Shown: piece after piece, positions 7,320-14,722 of the stretch
How positions within the stretch are numbered: position 1 is the first letter of the stretch
Layout of the letters: each line of letters opens with the position of its first letter
Assembly: GCA_016210935.1 (NCBI GenBank)
Contig: JACQTH010000422.1
Coordinates: 1-23,232 of the forward strand
Length of the DNA: 23,232 nt
Origin: Acidobacteriota bacterium
GTDB lineage: Bacteria > Acidobacteriota > Vicinamibacteria > Vicinamibacterales > JACQTH01
Direction of reading: 5' to 3'
Position numbers and translations under genes: made by a program
The notes under the pieces: model-generated
The model's input: only the letters and a program-made list of their open reading frames with translations
Told to the model about the DNA's origin: nothing
Databases searched by the model: none

Positions 7320-7380
7320 AGCAGTGAAGCTGCGCCTCAAACCGGCGAGACGTCGCCACGCCCGGCGCAGCTTCCCTGCT
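7320..7380. repeat. Large inverted repeat directly downstream of era
   Basis: Bases 7320-7336 pair with 7364-7380 at 16 of 17 positions (AGCAGTGAAGCTGCGCC against GGCGCAGCTTCCCTGCT). The 27-base loop contains a second small stem, GGCGA 7343-7347 with TCGCC 7352-7356. It begins 7 bases after the era stop. There is no T run afterwards (AAAGATGG), so it is not a classical intrinsic terminator. It could stabilise the 3' end of the phoH-era message, or be a REP-like element. Confidence 0.7.
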
Positions 7381-7664
7381 AAAGATGGCCGCCTTCGGAG
7401 ATGTCTCGTTCTCGCGTTTTCACGCACAAATCTGAAACACCCCTGCATGGAACCATGACGTCACGAGCGTCGCGGTAGCGTTCACGCCTCCGTCCCTGGG
7501 GGTTCGCCCGATGGGCGGCCGGCGATGCGCGTCGGTGTCATGGCGTGTTCCCGTGTGCAGTTTCGTGCCGCGTTAGCAGGGCGCTGCTTGGGGGTTCCCT
7601 GTTTCGCCTCGGGTTGCCCGCCTGAGCTTGACGCTTCCTATTGCCGGGTCCGATCTTTGAATGT
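7381..7664. other. Gene-free stretch upstream of the hybrid kinase
   Basis: Together with the flanking hairpins, this is part of a 371-base gap (7314-7684). I see no convincing coding frame: a 62-codon frame at 7525-7713 has no family resemblance and runs into the kinase gene. A TTGACG hexamer at 7628-7633 could be a -35 element, but no acceptable -10 lies 16-18 bases beyond it. A short CGCCC-GAT-GGGCG hairpin occurs near 7507-7517. No tRNA or recognisable riboswitch is evident. Confidence 0.5.
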
Positions 7665-7680
7665 CCCGCGTTCGAGCGGG
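7665..7680 (+). promoter_or_regulatory. Hairpin covering the ribosome-binding region of the hybrid kinase gene
   Basis: CCCGC (7665-7669) and GCGGG (7676-7680) form a 5-bp GC stem around GTTCGA. The right arm is the only purine-rich sequence before the ATG at 7685, so the stem could mask the ribosome-binding site. The stem is short, and its role is inferred. Confidence 0.35.
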
Positions 7681-7684
7681 GTAA

Positions 7685-10027
7685 ATGCTGCGAACCATGA
7701 CCGCGTCGCGTGACGCCCAGCTCACGCGGCGACCGATCAAGCTCTGCCTTATAGACGATGACCCCCAGGCTCCGTTTCTGATCGAAGCCGCCTTGGCGGA
7801 GTTCACCAGCGAGTTCTCGCTGGATGTCCGCACCAACTTCAGCGCCGGCCTCGCGGCGCTCACCAGCAATCGCCACGACGTCTACCTCGTCGACTATCGC
7901 CTTCCAGGCGGCGACGGCCTCGAGCTGATTCGCGGCGCGCGGCGCGAAGGGTGTCGCAAGCCGATCGTCATGCTGACCGGCTTCGGCGACGACCGGCTCG
8001 ATCACGCCGCGCTCGCGGAGGGCGCCGCCGATTACGTGGAGAAAGGCCTGCTGGACGTGCACCTCGGGCGTGCGATCCGACACGCGGTCGACCGCGCCGC
8101 AGCGGAGGCGGCGTTTCGCGAGCGCGAGGTCCTCTACCGGCGCATCGTGGAAACGGCTCACGATGGCGTCTGGGTGATGGATGTCGACGGACGCACGACG
8201 TATGTGAATCACCGGATGGCGGCCATCCTCGGCGTCAAACCAGGCCAGATGCTCGGCCGCTCGTTCCTGGATTTCGTTCATCCCGAGGAGCGCGCCGCCG
8301 CGATTCAGCAGATGGAACGGCTGCGCAAGGACGTCGCGCACCAGCAGGAGTTCCGGCTGTGGCGCCGAGGTGGACGCACCGTCTGGACCCTGGTGGCGAC
8401 AAGTCCGATCTGGGCGGAGACCGGCGAGCTGGCCGGTGCGCTCGCGATGGTGAGCGACATCTCCGAGCTCAAGATGGCGGAGCAGGAGCTCGTGTCCAGC
8501 AATCGGATGCTCAACGCGATTCTCGACGCGGCGCCAGTCGCGATCGCGACGCTGTCGTCTGAGTTGATCGTCGAGCGCTGGAATGCCGCCGCCGAACGGA
8601 CCTTCGGGTGGAGCGTCCACGAAGTGCTGGGACATCCCTATCCCCTGAGCCTCGCGGAGGACCGTGAGGACTTCGTCCGGCTGTGCCGCGACGTGCTGCA
8701 GGGGAGTCCCGTGACGAACCTGGAAGGCCGCTGCCGGAAACAGGACGGCGCCGAAGTTCCGGTGAGTCTCTGCGCCGCGGCGCTTCGCGCATCGAACCCC
8801 GCGATGGATGGCATCGTTCTCGTGTTGAGCGACCTGACCGGCCGGAAGCAGATGGAGGATCAGTTGCGCCGCAGTCAGGAGCAGCTGCTGCAGTCGCAAA
8901 AGATGGAAGCGATCGGCCGCCTGGCCGGCGGAATCGCCCACGATTTCAACAACTTGCTGACGGTGATCCTGAGCTATTGCGAGGCGCTCGTCACGCACCT
9001 CGACAAGCCCGAGCGGTTGAACAGGGACCTGACGGAGATCACCGGTGCCGCGGATCGAGCCGCCGCGCTCACGCGCCAGCTTCTCGCGTTCAGCCGCCGC
9101 CAGCTGATGCAGCCCAGAGTCATGTCGCTCAACGACGTGATCGAAGGACTCCAGAACATGTGGCCGCGTCTGATTGGCGAAGACGTGGAAATCCGGTTGG
9201 AGCTCGGCTCGGACCTCTGGCCCATCAGGGCGGACCCGCATCAGATCGAGCAGGTATTGCTGAACCTCGTCGTGAATGCGCGCGACGCGATGCCGCGCGG
9301 CGGTGTCCTGACAATCCGGACCGCCAATATCGGTGGCGAGCACGGTGCGCCGATGGCGACAGGGACGGGACATTTCGTGGAAATGGCCGTCAGCGACAGC
9401 GGCATCGGAATGGATTCGGCGACGAAGGAGAAGATCTTCGAGCCGTTCTTCACCACGAAAGAAGTCGGCAGGGGCACCGGTCTGGGTCTCGCCACCGTCT
9501 ACGGGATCGTCGAGCAGAGCGGCGGAAAGATTCTGGTCGAGAGCGAGCCTGGGCTCGGCACGACGTTCAGAATTCTGTTCCCCCGGTCTGACGGTGTCGT
9601 CGAGCGCCCGCAGTCCATCCCAGCGACTCGACGCGTGTCGGGGAATGAGACGATCCTCGTCGTCGAAGACGACGAAGCCATCCGCCATCTGACGACGACG
9701 TCGCTGGAGTTGCTCGGGTATCGGGTGCTGAATGCCAAAGATGGGAACGAAGCGATCGCCATCACGCAGGACGACTCAACGCAGGTCGATCTGGTCGTGA
9801 CCGACGTGGTCATGCCGGGAATGAGCGGTCCGGAGCTCGTGTCCGCGCTTCGGGTCCGGCGCCCCGCGCTGCCTTTCTTGTACGTCTCCGGCTATACGGA
9901 CGACCGGTTTGCGGTTCACGGCGTGCCCGATCCAGGCAACCTTGTGTTGCAGAAGCCGTTCACGCCGGTGCAGCTCGCGCAGACGGTGCGCGAGATCCTC
10001 GAAGGCCGGCGGGGAATGGGGTTGTAG
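7685..10027 (+). CDS. Hybrid sensor histidine kinase: REC-PAS-PAS-HisKA-HATPase-REC
   Basis: A 780-residue signalling protein. An N-terminal receiver (about 18-135) has D24/D25, phospho-acceptor D70 in LVDYRLPGG, T98 and K120. PAS 1 (about 146-265, ending VSDISELKMAEQEL) and PAS 2 (about 270-390, ending LSDLTGRKQMEDQL) follow. HisKA contains GRLAGGIAHDFNNLL with H419. The HATPase has an N box at NLVVNARDAM (N531), G1 DSGIGM (571-576), FEPFFTTK and G2 GTGLGLATVYGI. The C-terminal receiver (about 655-775) has D707 in VTDVVMPG, S735 and K757. No transmembrane segment is seen, so it is probably cytoplasmic, and the sensed signal is unknown. No output-domain regulator gene is adjacent; it may take phosphate from another kinase and pass it to an unlinked partner. 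ATG 7697 is an alternative start. It converges with the following minus-strand gene, with 8 bases between stops. Confidence 0.95.
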   Translation: MLRTMTASRDAQLTRRPIKLCLIDDDPQAPFLIEAALAEFTSEFSLDVRTNFSAGLAALTSNRHDVYLVDYRLPGGDGLELIRGARREGCRKPIVMLTGFGDDRLDHAALAEGAADYVEKGLLDVHLGRAIRHAVDRAAAEAAFREREVLYRRIVETAHDGVWVMDVDGRTTYVNHRMAAILGVKPGQMLGRSFLDFVHPEERAAAIQQMERLRKDVAHQQEFRLWRRGGRTVWTLVATSPIWAETGELAGALAMVSDISELKMAEQELVSSNRMLNAILDAAPVAIATLSSELIVERWNAAAERTFGWSVHEVLGHPYPLSLAEDREDFVRLCRDVLQGSPVTNLEGRCRKQDGAEVPVSLCAAALRASNPAMDGIVLVLSDLTGRKQMEDQLRRSQEQLLQSQKMEAIGRLAGGIAHDFNNLLTVILSYCEALVTHLDKPERLNRDLTEITGAADRAAALTRQLLAFSRRQLMQPRVMSLNDVIEGLQNMWPRLIGEDVEIRLELGSDLWPIRADPHQIEQVLLNLVVNARDAMPRGGVLTIRTANIGGEHGAPMATGTGHFVEMAVSDSGIGMDSATKEKIFEPFFTTKEVGRGTGLGLATVYGIVEQSGGKILVESEPGLGTTFRILFPRSDGVVERPQSIPATRRVSGNETILVVEDDEAIRHLTTTSLELLGYRVLNAKDGNEAIAITQDDSTQVDLVVTDVVMPGMSGPELVSALRVRRPALPFLYVSGYTDDRFAVHGVPDPGNLVLQKPFTPVQLAQTVREILEGRRGMGL

Positions 10028-10051
10028 GGCCGGACCTACAGTCTTCCGGCC
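10028..10051. terminator. Hairpin between convergent genes, possible bidirectional terminator
   Basis: GGCCGGA (10028-10034) and TCCGGCC (10045-10051) form a perfect 7-bp stem around a 10-base loop. It begins right after the kinase stop and includes the stop codon of the opposite gene. A second stem, GACCGC 10054-10059 with GCGGTC 10064-10069, follows. There is no T run on either strand, so intrinsic termination is uncertain. Confidence 0.35.
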
Positions 10052-11283
10052 GCGACCGCCGTCGCGGTCTTCTCCACCAGTCGCAGAAACGATTCGATCG
10101 TCTGTTCCAGATAGTTCGCCGGCGTGTCTTCCTCCTTGCAATGTGACAGGCCGTTCGACGAATACGCGAACATCATCACCACGGGCATATGCGGCACCAT
10201 TTCCGCCGCGTCATGAAGCGGCCCCGACGGCAGCTTCGGCGCATCGCCCGTGACTTCCCGAACCGCTTCGGCACACAGATCGATCAATCGCGCGTCGAAC
10301 GGGCGCGGCTCGATGCGCCAGAGCGGCTTCCACTCGAGCGACACATTGTTCTCCCGGGCCGCCCGATCCGCCGCGTCACGGGCGTCAGCGAGCATCTGCG
10401 CCAGGACGGCCGGATCGAGCGCCCGCTGATCGAGCGAGATCTCGCAGATGCCTGGAACCGCTGTGACGATGCCCGGCTCGACCTTGACCACCCCACACGT
10501 GCAGACGACCCCGGCACCCGGTCGCGAGTGCCGCCGCGCGATCTCACGGCAGGCCAGCGCGGTATCCGCCGCCGCCAGGAACGCATCGCGCCGCAGCGGG
10601 ATCGGCGTCGATCCCGAATGGGCGGCCTGGCCGGTGAAGCGGAGAATGTTCCGCTCCACGCCGAACGTTCCCAGGACGACCCCGGTGGGCTTGTTCATCG
10701 ACTCGAGCACCGGGCCCTGTTCGATATGCAGCTCCAGGTACGCGCGCGCGTCGATCGTCTTCAGCTCCCGCTGCGCATCGCCCATGCGATCGGGCTCCAC
10801 GCCGTTCTCGCGAAGCGCATCGAGCAGACGGGTGCCTTCCTTGTCTCTGAGGTTGCGCAGATCGTCGACCTTCAGGCTGCCGGCCGCCGCGGAAGACCCC
10901 AGCAGGCTGCGACCGAATCGCGCGCCTTCTTCGTCGGCCCAGTCGACGAGCTTCAACGTCACCGCGGGTCGTGCGCCCGCATACCTGCGCAGGGCCTCGT
11001 ACGCCGACAGCACGCCCAGGCAGCCATCGAGCCAGCCGCCATTCGGCACGGAGTCGAGGTGCCCGCCAATCAGGATCGTCTTCGGCGACTGGCCCGGAAG
11101 CGTCGCCCAACTGTTGCCGGCGGAATCCGTGGTTGGCTGGATGCCGATCTCCTTCAGCTTCCCGGCAAACCACTCACGCGCCTGACGCCACATCGGCCCC
11201 CACGCGACTCGCTGTGCCCCGTCGGGTGTGGAGGTCAGGCTGGCCAGCTCCCGAAGGTTGAGAATCACATCATGTGCACTCAT
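10036..11283 (-). CDS. M20-family Zn-dependent amidohydrolase (allantoate amidohydrolase / N-carbamoyl-amino-acid hydrolase type)
   Basis: A 415-residue cytoplasmic metallo-amidohydrolase of the hydantoinase/carbamoylase branch of peptidase family M20 (AllC, HyuC and beta-ureidopropionase relatives). These remove a carbamoyl or ureido group from N-carbamoyl amino acids or allantoate. Metal ligands are recognisable: H75 and bridging D86 in GGHLDSVPNGGWLDGCLGVL, E118/E119 in DWADEEGARFG, H186 in LELHIEQGP, and H381 in GLSHCKEED. The dimerisation domain contains FTGQAAHSGSTPIPLRRDA. The ATG at 11283 gives MSAHDVILNLREL, which fits the family; the frame is open 44 codons further upstream, but that stretch looks like untranslated GC-rich sequence. 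No purine, hydantoin or pyrimidine genes are nearby, so the substrate is not determined. It is the only minus-strand gene in the window. Confidence 0.88.
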   Translation of the reverse strand: MSAHDVILNLRELASLTSTPDGAQRVAWGPMWRQAREWFAGKLKEIGIQPTTDSAGNSWATLPGQSPKTILIGGHLDSVPNGGWLDGCLGVLSAYEALRRYAGARPAVTLKLVDWADEEGARFGRSLLGSSAAAGSLKVDDLRNLRDKEGTRLLDALRENGVEPDRMGDAQRELKTIDARAYLELHIEQGPVLESMNKPTGVVLGTFGVERNILRFTGQAAHSGSTPIPLRRDAFLAAADTALACREIARRHSRPGAGVVCTCGVVKVEPGIVTAVPGICEISLDQRALDPAVLAQMLADARDAADRAARENNVSLEWKPLWRIEPRPFDARLIDLCAEAVREVTGDAPKLPSGPLHDAAEMVPHMPVVMMFAYSSNGLSHCKEEDTPANYLEQTIESFLRLVEKTATAVAAGRL

Positions 11284-11559
11284 GTTTGAATGGCGGGGAC
11301 CCCTGCGCATCCGCGCGATCCCAGCGCATCCGAGCCGGTTCCGGCGAACGGCTGCACCCCGCCAAGCTCCTGGTTCGCGGGGCCCCATCGCCCCGCTCCG
11401 CTCGTCGCGCGGCACATGTTAGTCCATCATGGAACTGCCCCGCATTCGGTGTTACATTGAGCCGTTTTGCCGTCCGTGTGAACCGCGTCGAATTCGTTCG
11501 ACCGCGCGGAAGCGTGCACGCATCGCGCGTGCGCGATCAGTGGCTCAACCCTTGTCCCC
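11284..11559. other. Divergent intergenic region between the amidohydrolase and mgtE
   Basis: This region should contain two outward promoters. I see no hexamer pair good enough to call in either direction. It holds a CCCCGC/GCGGGG stem (11357-11362 with 11377-11382) and a compact palindrome, ATCGCGC-GT-GCGCGAT, at 11522-11537, 22 bases before mgtE, which could be an operator or a leader hairpin. No Mg2+-sensing leader is recognisable by eye. Confidence 0.4.
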
Positions 11560-12927
11560 ATGTCGCCGCAGCGCCGGATTGACGTCGTCCTCGACTCCGT
11601 AAAGCGCCTGCTGCGCATCGGCGCGACCGCCAACCTCCTCAACCTCCTTCAGAAACAGCATCCGGCGGATCTCGCGCAGGTCTTTGGCGAGCTGGCGGAG
11701 CGGGATCGCCAGGCCGCGTTCAATGTCCTCATCGAACGTAACAGCCGGCTCGCGATGGAGGCGTTGAGCGAGCTGCCCCCCGAGACGGGCGCGATGCTGC
11801 TGTCGGCGAGATCGGCCGAGGAGATCGCCAAATTTCTGCAGGAAATCCCCTCGGACGATGCGGTGGCGATCGTCGAGCACCTGCCGGAGGAGCTCAGGGC
11901 CGCCGTTCTGGATTTGATGCGCCCCAAAGCGGCCGGCGCGGTGGAGAACCTGCTCGAATACGAGGAGCAGACCGCCGGCCGCATCATGAATCCCAATGTC
12001 TTCGCGCTCAGCGAGGACATGACGGTCGGCGAAGCGATCTCGGCGATTCAGGCCGCGCGCGATGTCGAGATGGTGTTCTATCTGTACGTCGTCGATGCGC
12101 GGCGGCATCTCGTCGGGGTCGTGTCGTTGCGCCGGCTGCTGCTCGTGTCGCCGGAGACGCCGCTCAAGCGCATCATGACGACCGACCCCATCAGCGTGCG
12201 GGTCGATACGGACCAGGAAGAGGTCGCCCGGCAGGTGGCCTCCTACAACATTCTGGCCATTCCCGTCGTGGAGGAGTCCAACAAGCTGGTCGGCATCATC
12301 ACGGTGGATGACGTCATCGATGTCATCAAAGACGAGGCGACCGAAGATATCTATCGCCTGGCGGGTATCGCGGGCGACGAGCGCGTCTTCACGCCGCCGG
12401 CCGAATCTCTGCGAAAGAGATTCCCCTGGCTGCTGGTGAACCTCGCCACGGCGTTTCTCGCGTCTTCGGTCGTGGCCTTTTTCCAGGGCACCATCAACGT
12501 CTGGGTCGGGCTCGCGGTCTTCATGCCGATCGTCGCCGGTATGGGTGGCAACGCGGCGACGCAGACGCTCACCGTCATCGTCCGCGGCATGGCCCTCGGC
12601 GAGCTCACGTGGGCGAATTCGCGGAAGGCGCTGGTGAAGGAAATCCTCGTGGGTGTCTTCAACGGTCTTGCGGTTGGACTGGTCGCCGCCCTCGTCGCTT
12701 GGGCCATGCTTGGAGATCCCGGTCTCGGGCTTCTGCTCTCGGCGGCGCTGATCGTCAATCTGTTCGTGGCGGGGGCAGCCGGCACCCTCATTCCTCTGGG
12801 CCTCAAGGCGCTGAAGTTCGATCCGGCGCTGGCCTCGACGGTATTCATCACCACGCTGACCGATATCTGCGGATTCGCGACGTTCCTGGGTCTGGCCACG
12901 CTGTTCCTGCGCATGGTCCGAACGTAG
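11560..12927 (+). CDS. mgtE: Magnesium transporter MgtE
   Basis: MgtE is a dimeric inner-membrane Mg2+ channel gated by its cytosolic domains. At 455 residues it is close to the characterised Thermus protein (450). The N domain (about 20-135) is followed by two CBS domains (about 140-260, with GRIMNPNVFALSEDMTVGEAI, FYLYVVDARRHLVGVVSLR and LVGIITVDDVIDVIKDEATEDIY), a plug helix, and five membrane helices (about 288-450). GGNAATQ at 329-335 is in the conserved region between the first helices, and D435 in TTLTDICGF corresponds to the pore Asp (D432 in Thermus). The ATG at 11560 lacks a visible Shine-Dalgarno sequence but gives the expected N-terminus. recO follows after 31 bases. Confidence 0.96.
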   Translation: MSPQRRIDVVLDSVKRLLRIGATANLLNLLQKQHPADLAQVFGELAERDRQAAFNVLIERNSRLAMEALSELPPETGAMLLSARSAEEIAKFLQEIPSDDAVAIVEHLPEELRAAVLDLMRPKAAGAVENLLEYEEQTAGRIMNPNVFALSEDMTVGEAISAIQAARDVEMVFYLYVVDARRHLVGVVSLRRLLLVSPETPLKRIMTTDPISVRVDTDQEEVARQVASYNILAIPVVEESNKLVGIITVDDVIDVIKDEATEDIYRLAGIAGDERVFTPPAESLRKRFPWLLVNLATAFLASSVVAFFQGTINVWVGLAVFMPIVAGMGGNAATQTLTVIVRGMALGELTWANSRKALVKEILVGVFNGLAVGLVAALVAWAMLGDPGLGLLLSAALIVNLFVAGAAGTLIPLGLKALKFDPALASTVFITTLTDICGFATFLGLATLFLRMVRT

Positions 12928-12958
12928 GCGCTAAAATGGAGAGTCCGCCGATGCCGCA

Positions 12959-13714
12959 ATGCCAGTCTACAAGTCCGACGCGCTGATCCTCCGAACGTAC
13001 AAGCTTGCCGAATCCGATCGCATCGTTGTTTTTCTGACGAAGGATCGCGGCAAGAAGCGTGGGGTGGCCAGAGGCGCGCGGCGCCTCCGCTCGCGCTTCG
13101 TGGGATCGCTGGAGCCGATGACGCTCGGGAGCGTGGCGTACTTCGAGAAGGAAACGCGGGAGCTCGTATCGATTAATTACGTCGAGACGACGCGGTCTCC
13201 GTTTGCCGTGTCGAGCCCTGAGGCGCTCGGCTACGTTGAGTATTTCGCGGAGCTCCTCGATGAATGGTCGCCGGACAGCGATCCGAACGAGCGGTTGTAT
13301 CGGCTGGGCGCGGCGCTCGTGGAAGCGCTGGCGGCGGGCGTGCCGATCGATCCGCTGGCGCGCTATTTCGAGTACTGGCTCCTGCGGCTGCAGGGGGTGT
13401 ATCCCTCGGCCTTGACGTGTCACCGGTGCGGGGCGCCGCTGCAGGAAGCGTGGCTGCGCCCTGACGATCGGGTGTTCAGCTGCGGCGACTGCGCCGGGGC
13501 GGCTGGCGCGGCGTCCGGCACCCGCGGCGCGATGCTGTCCGCCTCGGCCATGGGCTTTCTCCGGCTCGCCGCGTCGCTGGCCCCGGACCGGCTCGGCGAG
13601 ATGACGCTCGCGCCCGGCGCCGGCCGGGAGCTGGAGGCGGTCCACCGCGCCCTCATCACGACGCATCTCGAGAAGGAGCTGCGGTCGAGTCGCGTGCTTC
13701 GGCAGATGGCGTGA
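12959..13714 (+). CDS. recO: DNA repair protein RecO
   Basis: RecO acts in the RecFOR pathway, annealing single strands and helping load RecA at gaps. The 251 residues match the family. The N-terminal OB-fold begins PVYKSDALILRTYKLAESDRI and includes RGVARGARRLRSRF and LEPMTLGSVAYFEKETRELV. The helical domain contains a four-cysteine zinc site, C154-x2-C157 and C175-x2-C178 (TCHRCG, SCGDC). The insert between the two cysteine pairs and the Ala/Gly run after them are unremarkable. A GGAGAG sequence at 12938-12943 lies 15 bases before the ATG, longer than ideal; the nearer ATG at 12951 is in another frame that closes within 12 codons. Placement next to era and glyQS genes is common in bacteria. 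Confidence 0.94.
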   Translation: MPVYKSDALILRTYKLAESDRIVVFLTKDRGKKRGVARGARRLRSRFVGSLEPMTLGSVAYFEKETRELVSINYVETTRSPFAVSSPEALGYVEYFAELLDEWSPDSDPNERLYRLGAALVEALAAGVPIDPLARYFEYWLLRLQGVYPSALTCHRCGAPLQEAWLRPDDRVFSCGDCAGAAGAASGTRGAMLSASAMGFLRLAASLAPDRLGEMTLAPGAGRELEAVHRALITTHLEKELRSSRVLRQMA

Positions 13715-13747
13715 TCGGGCCCGGCCGAAGCTGGACACTACGACACT

Positions 13748-14626
13748 GTGAACTTCCAAGACCTCATCCTCAAACTGTCCGAGTTCTGGGCATCGCAGGG
13801 CTGCCTGCTGCAGCAGCCGCTCGATCTCGAGGTCGGCGCCGGCACCTCGCACCCCGAGACGTTTCTGCGCGTGCTCGGCCCGCAGCATTGGAGCGTCGCG
13901 TACGTTCAGCCGTCGCGCCGCCCGGACGACGGCCGCTTTGGTGAGAACCCGAACCGGCTCTTCAAGCACCATCAGCTCCAGGTGGTTCTGAAGCCCGCCC
14001 CCGACGAGATTCAGCAGATCTATCTGGATAGCCTCGAGGCCTGCGGGATCGATCCGCGGCAGCATGACATTCGGTTCGAGGAGGACAACTGGGAGTCCCC
14101 CACGCTCGGTGCGTGGGGGATCGGCTGGCAGGTGCTGCTGGACAGCCTGGAGATCACGCAATTCACGTACTTCCAGCAGGTCGGCGGGCTCGACCTCGCG
14201 CCGATCTCGGTCGAGATCACGTACGGGCTCGAGCGGATCGCGATGTTCCTCCAGCGCGTCGATAACGTGTACGACCTCCAGTGGGCGCCCGGCGTTACGT
14301 ATCGCGACGTCCGCTGGCGCGACGAGGTGGAGCAGTCGAAATACGCGTTCGCGCAGATCGCACAGCCGGTCGAAGAGTTCGCCCGCTTGCATCGCGAGCT
14401 GTTCGATCGGCATTTCGAGTTCGGCGGCACCTTGCTGAAGTCCGGCCTGGTGCTTCCCGCGCTCGAGCAGTGCCTGAAGTGCTCCCATCTCTTCAACCTG
14501 CTCGACTCGAGCGGCGGGATCGGGGTCACGGAACGGACGGCCTATATCCTGCGGGTTCGTCAGCTGGCGGTGGCGATCGCGCGGGCGTACGTGTGGGCGG
14601 AGCAGCCGGCGGAGAAAGAAACGTGA
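13748..14626 (+). CDS. glyQ: Glycyl-tRNA synthetase alpha subunit
   Basis: This is the catalytic subunit of the bacterial heterotetrameric (alpha2-beta2) glycyl-tRNA synthetase. The 292 residues match the family. Signatures are the N-terminal NFQDLILKLSEFWASQGCLL, EVGAGTSHPETFLRVLGP, VAYVQPSRRPDDGRFGENPN, FEEDNWESPTLGAWGIGW, ITQFTYFQQVGGLDL and VEITYGLERIAMFLQ. The GTG at 13748 gives the standard N-terminus, 33 bases after recO. The beta-subunit gene follows after 96 bases, an unusually wide gap for this pair that contains a hairpin and a nonamer repeat. The last residues (WAEQPAEKET) are less conserved. Confidence 0.98.
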   Translation: MNFQDLILKLSEFWASQGCLLQQPLDLEVGAGTSHPETFLRVLGPQHWSVAYVQPSRRPDDGRFGENPNRLFKHHQLQVVLKPAPDEIQQIYLDSLEACGIDPRQHDIRFEEDNWESPTLGAWGIGWQVLLDSLEITQFTYFQQVGGLDLAPISVEITYGLERIAMFLQRVDNVYDLQWAPGVTYRDVRWRDEVEQSKYAFAQIAQPVEEFARLHRELFDRHFEFGGTLLKSGLVLPALEQCLKCSHLFNLLDSSGGIGVTERTAYILRVRQLAVAIARAYVWAEQPAEKET

Positions 14627-14636
14627 TGGCCAGCTG

Positions 14637-14657
14637 GCGAGCCCGACGCAGGCTCGC
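14637..14657. repeat. Hairpin in the glyQ-glyS gap
   Basis: GCGAGCC (14637-14643) and GGCTCGC (14651-14657) form a perfect 7-bp stem around CGACGCA, 10 bases after the glyQ stop. No T run follows. It may be part of the same inserted sequence as the adjacent nonamer array. Confidence 0.6.
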
Positions 14658-14677
14658 TCACGTCGCAGGACGGCGAG

Positions 14678-14704
14678 TCTCTGCGTGCTCTGCGTTCTCT
14701 GCGG
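14678..14704 (+). repeat. Three tandem nonamers (TCTCTGCGT type) before glyS
   Basis: Three 9-base units in tandem, TCTCTGCGT, GCTCTGCGT and TCTCTGCGG, end 18 bases upstream of the glyS ATG. They match at the core CTCTGCG. Nothing in this gap encodes a protein. Confidence 0.85.
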
Positions 14705-14722
14705 TTATCCGTGTGAGCGTTC

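Noticed and set aside
7415..7500. Possible cyclic-di-GMP (GEMM) riboswitch, because of TTTCACGCACAAA and CGGTAGCG fragments
   Set aside because: The paired stems and the rest of the conserved core could not be found; two short fragments are not enough.
7661..7684. tRNA T-arm-like GTTCGA between short stems
   Set aside because: The five-pair T stem does not form in the correct register and there is no matching acceptor, D or anticodon arm.
7525..7713. 62-codon plus-strand frame before the hybrid kinase
   Set aside because: No family resemblance, overlaps the kinase start and has no ribosome-binding sequence.
10189..11289. 366-codon plus-strand frame opposite the amidohydrolase gene
   Set aside because: The minus-strand frame has a complete metal-ligand set and family motifs; the plus-strand translation is Arg-rich with no recognisable domain.
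11357..11382. CCCCGC/GCGGGG stem as a terminator or regulatory element
   Set aside because: Six GC pairs with a 14-base loop are expected by chance at this composition and no T run follows.
11284..11415. 44-residue N-terminal extension of the amidohydrolase
   Set aside because: The stretch is Arg/Gly-rich, unlike the family, and the ATG at 11283 fits the usual start.
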